Shown here in pieces: positions 1-13,365 of a stretch of DNA of 64,000 bases (positions within the stretch are counted from its first letter, which is position 1; each line of letters opens with the position of its first letter). Origin of the DNA: Ascidia mentula. Its lineage: Eukaryota > Chordata > Ascidiacea > Phlebobranchia > Ascidiidae. The notes beneath the pieces were generated by a model that was not told where the DNA came from, did no database searches, and saw nothing but the letters and a program-made list of their open reading frames with translations. The position numbers were made by a program, and so were the translations under genes. The stretch is from assembly GCA_947561715.1 (NCBI GenBank), contig OX387201.1:4358001-4422000 (forward strand). The letters run 5' to 3'.

Positions 1-709
1 ATAAAAGCCAGTTCTAACAAAATCACCTTTATATTCTTATTGAGGGGTTCCTTGTCTTGGTCTTTGGAATCATCATCTTTTTTATCTGCACCAAACAGTT
101 ACAAATAAATTTTTGACATAAAATGAATTAGGCAGTTAAACAGTCCTTTATACAACAAGGACTAAAATAATGGAGAAATACATCCTTGAGCAGTGGTTCT
201 CAACCTTTTTGCCCAGGTGGACCTTTTAGTAATGTCAGAGTAATCATGAACAAGTACAGGTCCTACATCACAATACATGTTGTTTGTTATATAATAAGGC
301 TAGAAAGTGCACCTCTAATTAATCATGCTTCCATGATAATTTTAAAAAAATCAATTGCATTTATAACATGCATCTTTTAAGTGGCCGCATACCCCTCAAC
401 AACAATCTGCGGACCCCCAGGAGTCCGCAATCCCCTGTTGAGAATGCAATGTGCATAAACCAATGCCCAAAAGTAAGATTTACAGACAAACTATACACCC
501 GATCTAATCATCATCACTTTGTTAATGTAGAGTGCCAACAGTAACAATCCTTGCAAGGCCTACTAGTCATACACAGCAAAATCTTTGATATGTAACACAC
601 AACCTGCTTTATTACCTTTGCTGTTCTTTACCATCATCATTAAGGATTTCCCATTTGAAGTCGTTAACATGGAAAGGCATGTTGCAACCACAAGAAGTCT
701 TACCCACAT
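1..709 (-). CDS. 5' end of a gene for a secreted, Lys/Asp-rich protein (runs off left edge)
   Basis: Two exons join in frame. Exon 1 (709 down to 616) starts with ATG and encodes a hydrophobic leader (MWVRLLVVATCLSMLTTSNG) that looks like a signal peptide, then a short basic stretch. It ends at an AG|GTAATA donor in phase 1. Exon 2 starts at 85 after a TGCAG acceptor, keeps the frame and reads an acidic-basic stretch (KKDDDSKDQDKEPLNKN) to the window edge, or to a possible AAG|GTGATT donor. A TATA-like element lies about 31 bases upstream of the ATG. I do not recognise the family. The intron holds a hAT-like element. The splice join and signal peptide are seen in the sequence; secretion is inferred. 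Confidence 0.5.
191..451. mobile_element. hAT-like non-autonomous element (MITE)
   Basis: The left end CAGTGGTTCTCAACC is the terminal motif typical of hAT/Charlie-type elements. The right end carries an imperfect inverted copy (GTTGAGAA followed by a degenerate tail, ending near 451). The interior is AT-rich and non-coding. No clean 8-base target duplication is visible, so it is an old copy. It sits inside the intron of the left-edge gene. Confidence 0.55.
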
Positions 710-3700
710 GATGTAAAATTCAGTTTCAACGTAATTTGTTTATATAGGCTAAATGGTCTGAAGTGTAACATAAGAATCGCTAAAGTACTACATCAAACAC
801 GATAAAAATGCCTCAAACAAATGCGATACATTATGTGTTTTTTCCGTACCTCGAGCAGGTATTGAAAAAAAAATGTTTGTAGCAAAACATTTCGATGGGT
901 TTTGCTTCGGCCAGCACGGCCGGGTGGCCACCTTTCGTCACATACAGCTTGTCGCAACCCATCACCTCGCAGTGCGACTGACTGAGATCCTATGAGAGTC
1001 AGACTGCAGGATTTATCCTTCGCGCACTTTTGCGAAAATTTGCCGATAATCCGCGCAGTATTAATGAGCTAATGCATTAACATAGGAGAAAACGTTGCGA
1101 TCGTCCGCGCAATTAATGATCGCCGAAACAAAATCCTCCTCGCAAAAAACATACTTTCCAATCTGGTATGACAGACGGTGATCCTCCGTGAGGAAATCAC
1201 ATTTACACGGGCGCCTGATAACTCGATAACCTTTATGGTTTTATCGGTGCCCATTCCATTTCATTTCTTTGTATATTGTTCTCACGCGTAGTTGCTTTTT
1301 TCGCAAAAAACAACATGATTTAAAAACAACCAACAACTTTCCAAAACAACAATATAAAACACGCGTCACGCATGACGTTGCAACAATCCAATAGAAAATA
1401 TGATTTCTGTTAATTAAAATGTAATCTGCTATCAACTATTCAAATCTGTCCGAAGTAAAAATATTTTGACTCCCGTTTTTTTTTATTTCGACTACGACAA
1501 TTAACGGGAAAATACTCATACACCGGGACACAGATTCGTTGGCATACGTGATCCATATGTAATCCTGTGTAACATAGAAATGTGAGCGAATATTAACGCC
1601 AAACATGTAGGCTAATAAAAACTTGACAAATCGAAATCGTTGGTTACGTTGTTCACACATGACCGTTATCATTCGCACAGATTTCTTTATTATACCGAAG
1701 AACACGGTGTAAGTTTTAAGTATTTTCCAAATTAACGCAATCTGCTGTCTCCATTCACTCCAGGAACGTCGTTTTAATGTTGTCGGGGGGTGTCGCAATC
1801 TTGCTTTCATAGCATCACAGGGTATTACTCGATTAATGAAATGAATTTATATTTTCATATCACATCTCGAAAGTACCATTTTAAAGCTGTTGCGGTACAA
1901 CGAAGTGTCGAGAATTTTGTTCATATAAGCATCCAATATTGTATGTGTGCGTCGTCATTGCATTTTAAAATAAATAAAGTGCGCCAGACGTTCAGTGTTT
2001 TTTTAGAAAACGTCAAGTTTACGAAACGAGCGTTTTATTTTGTTTTAATGGGCGGAAGGGTAAGTATTGTGTTAAAAGGTACTTCGGAAGTAATTTTTTT
2101 TCTGGTAACGCCAGTCAGCAATTCATATACCAAATTACAAATGACCCACAATGTTAAAATAACAGATTTTACCTAATGCATTTGACATGACACTTCGCGA
2201 CCTGATATCGATTTTTTTTTAAATCTTATGAAATCGGAAGCAAAGCTCACTGAACTAAAACGGTTTCCCCAACCACAATGTCAAAACTGATGCCAGCTGG
2301 GAAAATCCAAATCGGTCAAATGCGGACAAAGAAAGCGGAGGCAACCAACGTTGTGGGGTTGCATTGTGTATTCTTCCGCATTGCACGGATTCGAGATTGT
2401 CTTCCGTCATTTCCCTGCGTGGAATTGTTCTATCTCTGGTAAGCGTCGCACTAATCCACGCTCGCGTTTTTTCACGCTCAGAGCGGTGGTGTGAATCACC
2501 ACCAATAACCTGCTAGACACGAGAACGCGCTGCTCCCTTTGCCAAATACGGATATCTAGCTATCCATATTTGGGCATATCGGCACGGCGCGTTTTCGCCT
2601 ACGTCGCATTGTCTTCTGTGCATTTAAAACGATTACTCATCTCCAAGCAGAGTATGTCCGCCCGACCCGACCACCAATCAAGCTAATTGGGAACTTCGTG
2701 CATTACGCATTCTCGTCAAACCAACCGAAGGATAACTGAAAGCTCAACGTGTTGCATTTGGACTAACGGTCGATTCACACGATAAAATATTCATGCCGTT
2801 TTCTATTTATTTGTGTCCAAATACCCGTGCCTCGTTTATCACTAGAGACCACTGCCAAGACCTATGTATTAAATAAAAACGAGAGAGGCTATATAAGTAC
2901 ACTCCAAAATGTGCCCGAACCAGAAAGGGGTTTCTCGTTGGGCAAGAAAGTGAGAAAGTGGTCTAACCTAAAGTCTCGAGGTTGGGTCGATTACACGGTT
3001 GGGTGCACAGTTTCACGCGCCGGTGCGACGGTTGCCGGTTTAGGCCAATCTCTGAAATTTTTGAATTGTTGAGGCTATTCCCAGTAGTTTATAGTAATTG
3101 CAACCGCCGTAGCTATTTTCGGACTAGTGACACCTAAGTTCCTTATTAGAAAATATTTGTTTGGGTTTGTCTGTCTGGCTATCTTTTATTTAAAGAGTCC
3201 AGCTAGCTTCAATGGCCAAGGTTTACATAAGGCAGTTACTTTCTATTTGTGGTTGTATGGAGTATTAAGTAGTTTATTGTACTCTGTGGTTGGTATCAGC
3301 CTTTTAGATGTTGTTCGTTGAAAGATGCCGTCGTATTTGTCCCATCATTAAATCACTTATAAGCAATTTACGACCCATAAATGGAGGAAAGTCGTCAGGC
3401 CATAGAAAGACAACTCCCTCCATTTGTCTGTTGCGTCATCATTGCAGATATCTATACTACGGTGAGGAGAATTGCGTGTGTGCCGAAATGTCTATCGTTT
3501 GTAAGCGTTGGCTCCCCCGCAACAAGCATTTAGTCCACAACGTCGCTTGTATGGCTGCGACCATGTTCCGGAACATTGTTTCCGAGAGTTAGAACAGCTA
3601 GTTGGATCTGGTTATTATATGTACACGCACAGTGAGGAAATTTGCATGCAAATAGCGCTCAGTTTTGGTGCTATGATTGTTTGTTAAAAAAGAGGCGAAG

Positions 3701-6700
3701 TTGGAGATATTTTGTGGTTTCCGTTGAATGTCAGAACCTCGCACGTATGGCTGTGGTGTCCAACGATGTGCATCATTGGTTTGGTAAATATTAATTTTGA
3801 TAATTTGTTTGTTGAGGGAATGGTTGCCTGTGAGTATGATTAACTTTGCAGCAATAATGATGGTGATTAAGCATTTTAAAATGTCCCAGTCTTCGCGATT
3901 TTACCGGTTAAATTTGGGTGAACTTTTAATATTATTTGCAGTCCACCAATTGTCAGTTTTACGCGCACCAGCATTTAGGCTACTTTTGAATGGAACGTTT
4001 CTATTCAGAACTTTTCTGCGCGTTATGATAACAACGCCGTTGCTTTGGAAGCTTAAGATATAAGACATGGGGTATGTTTGTATGATGGACTCCGCAAGCA
4101 TTCTATTGTGTGGGCCACGCCCAAGTGCAGGACATGGGATCGTTTTGCCGGCATTAAAATTTAATCCTCGACCCGACTGGTCTTACGCAACGCCGACGCC
4201 TCGTGACACGTTTCGTGTTTACCCATTGGAAATGGCCCACAGTGAATGTGTGCTTGATGCAAACATCAGTTCCACTTGCATAAGGTTTGCATAAAAACTT
4301 GAAAGATAAAGAGTGGATACTTGCATCGGTAACTGGGGGGTTGCGGTTCAACTCTGACCAGTTTACATTGACCATTTTGTCAGCAATACATATATTTATC
4401 CCACTATGAGACAAACCTTCGTTCCACGGCCAGAGTTTCTAGCAACAACGTATATATTCGCGTAAAAACAAAGCCCATGCTCAGCTTTATTTTGGCAGCT
4501 TGCTGAGCTGGTGATCTGTCAACTCATTATGAAGTAATTGGTTGTATGCCTACAGTAATTAATCAATGACTTGTGATCGGTGCAAGGCAAGTTTGTGCAC
4601 CATGGCAGTGCAAACGGATTAATCATTAGGCTCGGCGCGCGGCCCAACTTAACAATTACCGCGTCGTTCCATTCCAACAAGATAGTGTGACGGACCGCTG
4701 AAGTTCCAAGGCCATAAAACGGTTAGTCCAGTGGGTCAGCGCACTCGGTCACAGACTTATTTGGCCCATCACGTGTTTGCCAAAGTTGCCGACGATGTTT
4801 GCTTTGAATCTGTGGGATCCTGTGCAAAATCGGTCATTCCTTCGTTGACACAATTGGAGCAATTTCCCCACGGCGGTTTTATGAGATTAATCGCCTGGGC
4901 CGGTGTTTGCCAGACCATTTATTGTTGCAACGAATGGGCGTCGGCCCTTTAACCAATCCGCACTCCCATCAGCGCCCGACCAAACTGCGCAAAGAATATA
5001 AATAATGACACGCTGAACGACTCCTTTTATGAGGGAACAAACACAAGCGGAGTTTTAGTGCCAAGTTAGGTTGGGTAAAGATAAACCCGAAATAAAGCGC
5101 CGAGTTAATAAGTTTTTGACACCTTTGCCCGCGGTTTTACATGCGATGGTATGCCGAGGCGTTTCAGTGTCGTTACCTGTCAAGGGGTACAAGAAAAATC
5201 GCCAATGTTTTTAAAAACTGGTGACGAATTTATTACGCCTCGATTACCAATATGCGTCGTTTCTGTTTAGTCACATTACAGACCGGGGCTATGGTTTGCC
5301 TTGCTCCAAGTCGAACGTTTACAGGGAGGCAATTCTTCCCGTGAGACCCACATACATATTTTGAATTGTTTACAACGGCGCTTGGCTTTGCGGGAAAGAG
5401 AAGTCTGCTCTCGACTGACCGCACAAATGGGCCTGAGCGGCTCTGCGTTGGCTTAAAGCCTCAGGGGCACGCAAGTTTGTAATTCCCACTTAAGAATTCC
5501 CCGCAGAAACCACGTACTTCTTATTTACAAGAAAAGACTTGTCGCCGAGAGTAACTTGCGAACCTTTGATGTCGCATACAAAATCTCCTTCAATTTGCAA
5601 TTTTCGTTTGCACTTGGTTTCTATTTGCTCAATGCAACCTGTAGGTGGCGGACAAAGTAATAGCGGATTTGTGTTGTGAAAGTGGATAGCTTCGAGCCAT
5701 TATCGTGACCAGACGCAATGCATAGTCGGAAATTGCCACGACGTCCGTATATGACTCGTTGTGTTGCGACTCTATGAAATATCTGTTTGCTTTTCGTTTG
5801 CGCATTCAATATGTCACATACAACGAATCCAGTGCATTGTATCGTGCTCTTTCCCTTTCTTTTATTAAGCTCATAGCACCAAAAAATCCCTTCCCGACAA
5901 ACCAAGCAATAGTGTCAGATGGCTAAATATTTACACAGGCATTGTCCCTCGGTAATATGAATTTGTAAAAGACGTGTATTGAAAACATAAGGAATCGTTC
6001 CGTGTAATTAATATACGCACCACGTTTCTTTTCGTTCATTTTCATTGCGTTCAGTCTTGGAGAAACGGCAAGGTTTGTTGAAGGCCAATGATTTATGGAA
6101 ACAGGAACCCCCGCGTTGATGGTTATCAATCAGACAAACATCATGCACCGCCGGAAGTGATTGCTCCAGGTAAGCCAAACTCCGCTACGTCGGGGGTTTA
6201 AACGGTGAAAACGTTTCTAATGGGTGCAAAACCTCAAATTGCGTTCCACAAGCTTCATGTAGGTTTCTTTTCACGCGCGGTTTCCCTAGCTTTGGGCAAA
6301 CTTGCAACAAACGGTGAATTACGCAACCGCGAAACCGTTGAAGTGAAACTTGATCAGGACATGTTTACCCACAGTTTCGCTCGCATGCGTTAAACGCAAT
6401 GTTCGATGGCGTTCAATCGCGTCGCACCGGTTTATTATTGACTATATAGGTTGCGGCCCTGGGGCACCTACGGCTGTTCGTCTCCAGCAAGAACTTTCGC
6501 TTTGCAGTATTGTTGGGATGTCGACAAAGATTTTTTTTGCTCACAGTCAAACTAAGATTAATGGTAGTAGTAAGTTCTTTTGGGTTAGCAGCACAGATTT
6601 CTTTCGGGTTATAGCAGTGTTTATAAAAATGAAACGCTAAAAGCCGATTGTCAAGTTGGTTGGCATTGGGACATTGGAATCGTGCTTGACATTTCCTCCT

Positions 6701-8219
6701 GGGGACTTTCACTACTGAACACAGCCAACAAGCGACATCGTTTTATTGACTGGCATGTGGAACACGATGCCGGGCAGATAACGAATCGGTGTCGAATTGC
6801 ACTCTGCAGTGTAACAAAGTCTGGCATTCAGATCAATGGTTACAGAAAAGTGTATCGTTTTTGGACTCGCGTTGATTAATTGTTGGCCTGCGATTTTTAA
6901 ACTGGGTTCCACGGATCCTTGGGGTTCGACAAGAAAATACGTAGTTTCCGTTACCTTTCTGCTTTCAGGCAAAAACTGCTAAATGTGTTTGTTAAGTCTT
7001 TCTCAGGCGCATGAGAGCAAAGTCAAAAATAACAACAAGGACCGAGAGTAAGTGAAAAACCGTTTCTGTTTCCTTAATATTTCAGACGTTTGGGGTTCAT
7101 CAGTCAACATAAATGCCCTTATAGGGTTTCACCGCAAAAAGTCTGGGAAACACTAGACTGGCTAGAAACTATCAACAAAATTGGCAGGTGGGTTTGGTGT
7201 GATTCGTTTCCGCATAACGCGTGTAATAACGAGGTTGTCAAATCGGTCACTTCGTCTTGAAGCCAAATAGGGACACAGTATGTGAGATATCGCGGGTTAG
7301 GCCTGAGTTGCAGCGCCCTGGGTGTGATTTCAACTGTGCATTTTGTAACACATATGAGATACATCGTGTAAACTGTAGTACAGTTGAATCACCGTCTCTC
7401 GGATACTGCAAACGCACAACAAAAGATGACGCACTTATTAACGTTTTGTCGGTGTCACGGGGCGAGCGCGCAGCCGGTGCGCGTGGTAAAAGAAACAAGC
7501 GGTGACGTGTGTGCGGCACGCGCGTGGCGTGTGTTCGCCCGGCGGCAACGGAAGCTGCGCTCACTCTAGCGTCACAGCACGGCCTCGACGAGGAAGTTTT
7601 GCTCTGTTTATCGACTTGGTTAGGGCGTTGTTTGGGACCGATGTTGTGAATTATGTTGCTCCAAAAAGCAGTGACTGTGAGTTACAACCAGTTGCAGGCC
7701 GTTTCCGGAGCTGGTCAGTTTGTTGTCCGAGCGTGGGCCATGTTAAGGAGTTGTTTGTGCAGCTTACAGAAGTACAACAGATGTTAAAACTTTGTTGTTT
7801 GCCATGCTTACGCTGTGTGGGTCGTCCAGTAAAAATTGATTGCCAGATCACAGTGATTTTACAAGCCTAAGTGTGAATTTTGACATACTTTTTGGTAACA
7901 AGTGATATCAGTTAGAAAAAAGATAATAAATAGTTGTATTTTAAATTTTCATAACCGTCAGTGTTATTTTGGTTTCCATCAAAGCAAAATGTTTTGCTCG
8001 ACAGACAGAACCACGACTCATAAATCACAAATCAACACCTCAATTATTTCCTGTTCCTGCAATCAAAACACAGCCATCGCGGCAACTGAATTGCACAACA
8101 GACGCCTCATGCGATTAGTTGTACTTAAATGAACGAATTTTTAACAAATATGTTTTGCTTATCCAGATACACAAGAGTAGGAAGTTTTGTAATTGCAAGT
8201 TGGTCGCACACAGTTTACC
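710..8219. other. Long gene-free stretch upstream of plastin
   Basis: Apart from the promoter of the left-edge gene, I find no exon chain here that keeps frame across splice sites. Many short open frames occur on both strands with no recognisable domain. A GC-richer open frame on the minus strand at about 850-990 is reported as a finding. A non-coding 5' exon of plastin may lie in the right part but cannot be placed by eye. Confidence 0.6.
740..746 (-). promoter_or_regulatory. TATA box of the left-edge secreted-protein gene
   Basis: TATATAA on the minus strand, 31 bases before the ATG at 709. A start site at the usual spacing would leave an unusually short leader, so either the transcript is nearly leaderless, trans-splicing intervenes, or the match is chance. 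Confidence 0.4.
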
Positions 8220-11200
8220 ATGTCGTACGAACAGCATTTGTCAGAGGAATTTGGAAAGATCGGTTTGTCCAACGATGAAGTGGAAAAGTTGGTTGCCGCC
8301 TTCGCAGTTGTCGGTAAGTGGCCTGTGGCCGTCAATTTGTCCCTTCTTATTTTCGATCGGCGTTTGTTTAAAGCAAATAGTACAAGAAAGTGCACATCGA
8401 AAAGTCCCCTAGAGTAAATTTGTGAAGTTCTAGCACGCGTTTTTTTATTTCTGTTTGCGTCACGTTATAACTTTACACCTTAAGTTCCTCTGGAGTTAAA
8501 GCCAACGAGCTGATAAAAATGCCATCGCGCCCAGCACAAAGCAACTCCCCCAAACATTCACTTCTGATGAAGTTTGACCATGAAACCTACAGGGTCGCGT
8601 GTTCAACACTCTCCGGAAGCTAGAATTTGCAGACCTCGCTCCGACTTTTCGTGAAAAGGTGGCTGATCCAGCTTGCCTGCAATGCGCGATCTGCGAAACC
8701 TGTAAACCTAATGATATCGATACGATAGCTGTTATCTGTGGGCAATCAATCATGCGATTGCGTGAAATAATACTAGTTTTGGTATATCCAGCCCAGCTCG
8801 CATATTTGCTTGTTTGCATTTAATGCACGGTTCGTTATTGGTTTTGCTAATCTAAACTTCGTTTTTTAGACATTGACCAAAATGGTAACATTGATACTGA
8901 CGAGTTGGGGAACCTTCTCCGCGAAGCCGGAACTCCCCAGGCATCTTTCAAAGTTCGTGATCTGCTGCAGGAATTTGACATGGACAACAACAAGATGCTT
9001 TCACCATCGGAATTTGCAAGGGTACGGTATGACTTGTAAGAAATACTACATAATTACGACTTCCCACGGTTGCTTTCCTCTCTAAGGTATATACACAAAA
9101 CAGGTTTACAGTTTTTTTTATGTTTTGTCCCCTGTTTGTAGATTTACCAAAAGTGCACCGAAAATGATTTGTCCAAGAACTTCAAAAAAGCAGTGAGAAA
9201 GCAAAAAGGAATAGTGGCACATGGGGGACTTTCCCATTCATCAGCAGAGGGCACACAGCACTCCTACTCTGAAGAAGAAACCCTTGCCTTTACTAACTGG
9301 ATCACAAAAGTAATTTTTCAACATGGTGTTACGCAACTATCTGATCGGCTTATAAGTAATATACTGTATTGTCGTCCTAGCGTTTGAAGGATGACCCAGA
9401 CTGCGGTCAAGCAGTCAAAGGCATGGCCAGCCATGATTTGTTTTCAAAGCTTGGAGATGGATTAATTCTCTGGTTAGTATATACACTGTTCAATTTAACT
9501 ATACATTTGATTGATCTAGCAAAAACTTGTGTAGATTAATTTTCTTGTTGATTCGTTTGCAGCAAACTAATCAACCACTCGGTGCCGGACACAATTGATG
9601 AGAGGACAATTAACAGAAAAAAATTAAACGTCTACCGCAAGCAGGTAAGAATTCGTTTCAAATGCTGTAAGATTTTATAGGCTAAAAACACAAGCTAATT
9701 TAATAGTCTGTTCTTCTGGCACAATAAAAACGTAACTTTATTAACCGACGTTTCGCCTGTTATACAACTAGGCTTCCTCAGGGTAATGGTACTAGTACAG
9801 AACACAACACAACCAACACCAAGAAAACGAAAAAACGAAAAAATGTAACGTAAACACCGCTTGTGAAATCACGTTTAAATTAAAAACACAAGCATTTAAG
9901 TTAAACTCTAACACGCAGCAAAACTGTGTATGTGGCTCTATGTAGCAACTCAAATGTAAAACTATGCGTTAATCTAAAATTTGGGCAATTCAATCGGTAA
10001 AAGCTTATATCTATAGATGGTTTACAGAGTGGGCCCGCCAGTTTAAGGGACCCCAAAAAGGTCACACGGTCAGAAGATTTATGGCTCCATAATTGTTGAT
10101 TGCAGGAAAATCTTAACCTGGCTCTCAACTCGGCTTCCTCGATTGGTTGCAGCATTGTCAACATGGGCGCCACTGACATACTCGAAGGAAGACCCCATCT
10201 CGTTCTTGGTCTTATATGGCAAGTGATTAGGATTGGGTTGTTCGCGAAAATCGACCTCACCAGAACACCGGGTAAATTCACAAATAGTCAACTTGTGCTG
10301 TTTTTTGACCAGATGCTGCTTATTGCCGTGTTGCTTACTTTATTTCGCATTTGTTGTGTTCTAGACTTGGCTGCTCTTCTCAGAGATGGTGAATCGTTGG
10401 AAGACCTCATGAATCTGTCCCCGGAAGAGCTTTTACTCAGGTAGGCATCAAAGATTTCGTTTAAACAACCCAGCGAAGTATTCGCAGTTAAAACGAGAAT
10501 TTGTCTTTGAAAGCAAAAATAAATCATCTCCCAACAGGTTGATGCTTTGTCGTGAGTTATTTGCTCGTATAAATTTTAATTTTTTTTAATTGTTAGGTTG
10601 TCACAGATGGATACCAAAATCTGTCTGTGACACTTGTTTTTGGAATATATGTACTTAGTCTTTAAGTCTGTTTACCTATCAAAATCTGCTCCCAATCAAA
10701 AGAATGCTCACGTGTACACAGGTGGGTAAACTATCACCTCGCAAATTCCGAGGGTTACCGCGCAAAATGCGGAGGACAGATGGTAGAAATCAAAAACTTC
10801 AGTGGGGACATTAAAAACGCCGTTGCATACGCCTACCTGCTGGAGCAGATCCAGCCAGTTGATGAAGATATGAAACAGTTCGATCTCCAACCTCCTATCA
10901 ATGGCAATAGTGATTGCGCTGTGAGTTATTACAACGTCATGTGTCTTGAATATGCAATTGTACAAACACAAAACTGGTGACAGCGCCAGATCGTATAAGT
11001 TAAATTAAATCGTCTTGTTTCAAGTAGAGCTGCTTTTACGTGTGTTTTTTCCCATATAAAAATAAGAGAATGTTTTCCAAATAAAAAATAAATAGGAGGT
11101 TTACCACGTTATTTTCTCAGGCCGCAACCAACTTAGCAAGGGCCGAGGCTGTGCTTGAGTCTGCCGATCGGCTTGGATGCCGCGAGTTCGTGACGGCCAA

Positions 11201-13365
11201 GGACATCACCAGGGGTCATGCTAACCTCAATATGGCCTTCGTTGCCAACCTCTTTAACACCCACCCGGCTCTGAAGGAAGTGGTAATAGAAGAAGAGATT
11301 GAGGGTGAGTATTAAAGTGTAAAAAGAAAAGCATTTGGTTCAAGTGTTACCTACTATTGGTAATTATTTTAGAAACAAATTCAAATACGAATCCACAATA
11401 AAATTATATACTGGGTGCATCACAGCCAGCGGGCAAGATGGTCACTAGTCTCCAAGTTGCACTGATAAGACCTAACATAGGTCGAAACAGTTGCCATGTC
11501 TGCTTACTTAAAACACATCAATTATGTTTTCCAGATGAATCACGTGAAGTGAAAACTTTCCGCAATTGGATGAACAGTCTTGGCGTCGCGCCACGTGTTA
11601 ACAAAATGCCGAGGTACGGTTAGAGTAATAACTCAAACATCAAGCAGTTGAGGATTAGAAAACCCCTGGCGTAACAAGCTTTTCTGGTTGTTTTGTTGCA
11701 GAGACCTCAGGGATGGCATCGTCCTTCTGCAGCTTTACGATCGAGTAAAAGAACATTTTGTGAACTGGGACAAAGTAAACAAGCCACCTTTCCCGAAAAT
11801 GGGTATGACTTTTTTCCTACTGTACAGCATTGATAGCAGCGTAGAAATGCTGTTAAACATGTCTAAAGCAAGTTTCAAAAGCATTGCCTTATCAGGCGCA
11901 CATATGAAGATTCAGGAGAATTGCAACTACGCTGTTTGCTGTGGAAAGGATTTGGGCTTAAAGGTGGTCGGAATTGATGGCAACGATTTAAATACAGGCA
12001 ACGCAAAATTGACTCTGGCAATCGTCTGGCAAATTATGAGGGCGTAAGTGCAAGGAAATACACATTTCAAAATTAAATTTTGTGATAATTTTGTGTAATC
12101 TGTCTACCTTTACAACCTTCCCATTAACTTAAGTATTTTCTCATGTACATTCCCGGGTCTTCTGGCAGTTTATTATGAAGACACACTGACCTGATCTGCG
12201 CTTGACATAAAGATGACATGTGTTTCTTTGGCGGGCACCTTCAAGTAATTTATATACTGTCTCCACCGCAGATACACCTTCAGCATTTTGGAACGTTTGA
12301 GCGTCGACGGTAAAGCTGCCACCGACCCTGAGATTGTGGCTTGGGTAAATGCAACGCTAGAAGAAAAAGAAAAGAGCACCCGCATTCGTTCATTCAAGGT
12401 GCAAAAACTTTATCAGAGCATATTAAAAGCTTTTTCCTCCCGTACATTTCGGTGCGTTAAACCATGCATGCAAAAAGAAGGGAGTTGCCCCGATTGGCGA
12501 GGTTGGGCAAATTAAATTTGAACAGAGCAAGATGCATGGCTTAAACTGGCCAGTGGTGACAAACTATATAGTGATAACAAACCGGCACGTTTTTGCGTTA
12601 AGATAAAAAATGTGCATTGTATTTCGTAGTGTCCAGTCTGCATTCAAATAACTTTGCTGTGAAAAATTAATGAGAATGCAGCATTGCCCGCAAGTTTCCA
12701 GTTATATGTTGGTGCAGTAGAAAACGCTCGCACAATCAAGCTGTATCTGTGTCCTTCTAACACCAAACAAGACCGGTAACATGAAACATATATGTGTACA
12801 GGATCCCAGCATCGCCACATCTCATGTCGTCATCGACTTGATTGACGCCATTTCGCCAGGATCGATCAATTATGAAATCGTCAAAGACGGCGACAGCGAG
12901 GAGGACAAAATGAACAACGCCAAGTACGTTTAGAGACGCTTTACAGGCGGGCATGGCGTCAAACCTATTTTTGCTTTTGTTTGAATCCCGCCAGGCAACT
13001 GTAACTGTGAACGTTTTTGTTTGTTACAATTCCACATGCCCCTTACGACAAATGTTTTGTAAATCCGTTAGAGTTGAAAAAACAGGGACTTGGCCACCAC
13101 CGACAATCGACAAAGCAAGAGCAACAAATTTGATCTCTTGATTATTGTTTCGCCACATTTAAACCCAAGCAGGCAAACAGCGTGGGGCCGTGGAACAATT
13201 GATAACGCGTTCTTCTTTTACAGATACGCCATCTCAATGGCTCGTAAGATTGGCGCACCAATCTACGCTCTCCCAGAAGATCTTGTCGAGGTCAATGGCA
13301 AGATGGTCCTCACTGTATTCGCCTGCCTCATGGGCCGGGGACTCAAGAGCGCTCAAGAAGGATAG
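8220..13365 (+). CDS. PLS: Plastin/fimbrin, actin-bundling protein
   Basis: Fifteen exons give 643 residues (human plastins are about 630). Exons: 8220-8313, 8870-9021, 9142-9309, 9381-9472, 9563-9644, 10106-10271, 10365-10440, 10722-10920, 11121-11304, 11535-11613, 11702-11802, 11896-12043, 12272-12398, 12802-12923, 13224-13365. All phases agree. Two N-terminal EF-hands are read ([26 protein letters not shown], with Lys in place of the loop Gly), followed by two tandem actin-binding domains of paired calponin-homology repeats. Family landmarks include [40 protein letters not shown] and ISMARKIGA...[10 protein letters not shown]. The family cross-links actin filaments in cortex, microvilli and lamellipodia, with calcium modulating bundling. 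The start was chosen because [11 protein letters not shown] leads directly into EF-hand 1. Introns 1 and 5 contain mobile sequence. The paralogue type (PLS1/2/3) cannot be assigned. Confidence 0.97.
8590..8765 (+). mobile_element. tRNA-derived SINE copy in plastin intron 1
   Basis: The stretch CAGGGTCG..GTTCAA..CCGGAAG..CTCGCT..AAAAGGTGGCTG..CTGCAATGC..CCTAATGAT matches, block by block, sequence at 57150-57345 (minus), and in part 58245-58345 and 43885-44005. The first block holds a decayed polymerase III B-box (compare GTTCAAACC in the 57 kb copy). The order is tRNA-like head, then body, then unique tail. Confidence 0.6.
9740..9787 (-). ncRNA. Hammerhead-ribozyme-like motif, probably from a Penelope-like element
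   Basis: Read on the minus strand: helix I strand ATTACC, core CTGAGGA (fits CUGANGA), helix II GCCT...AGGC with an 11-base loop, core GAAAC, then GTC, and helix I return GGTTAAT (pairs with ATTACC with one bulge). Helix III is reduced to the A-C/G-T pairs, as in the short-helix-III hammerheads known from Penelope-like retroelements. It is antisense inside plastin intron 5 and is followed by an AATAAAG-containing AT-rich tail. No protein-coding part of an element is nearby, so it is a solo remnant. Confidence 0.55.
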
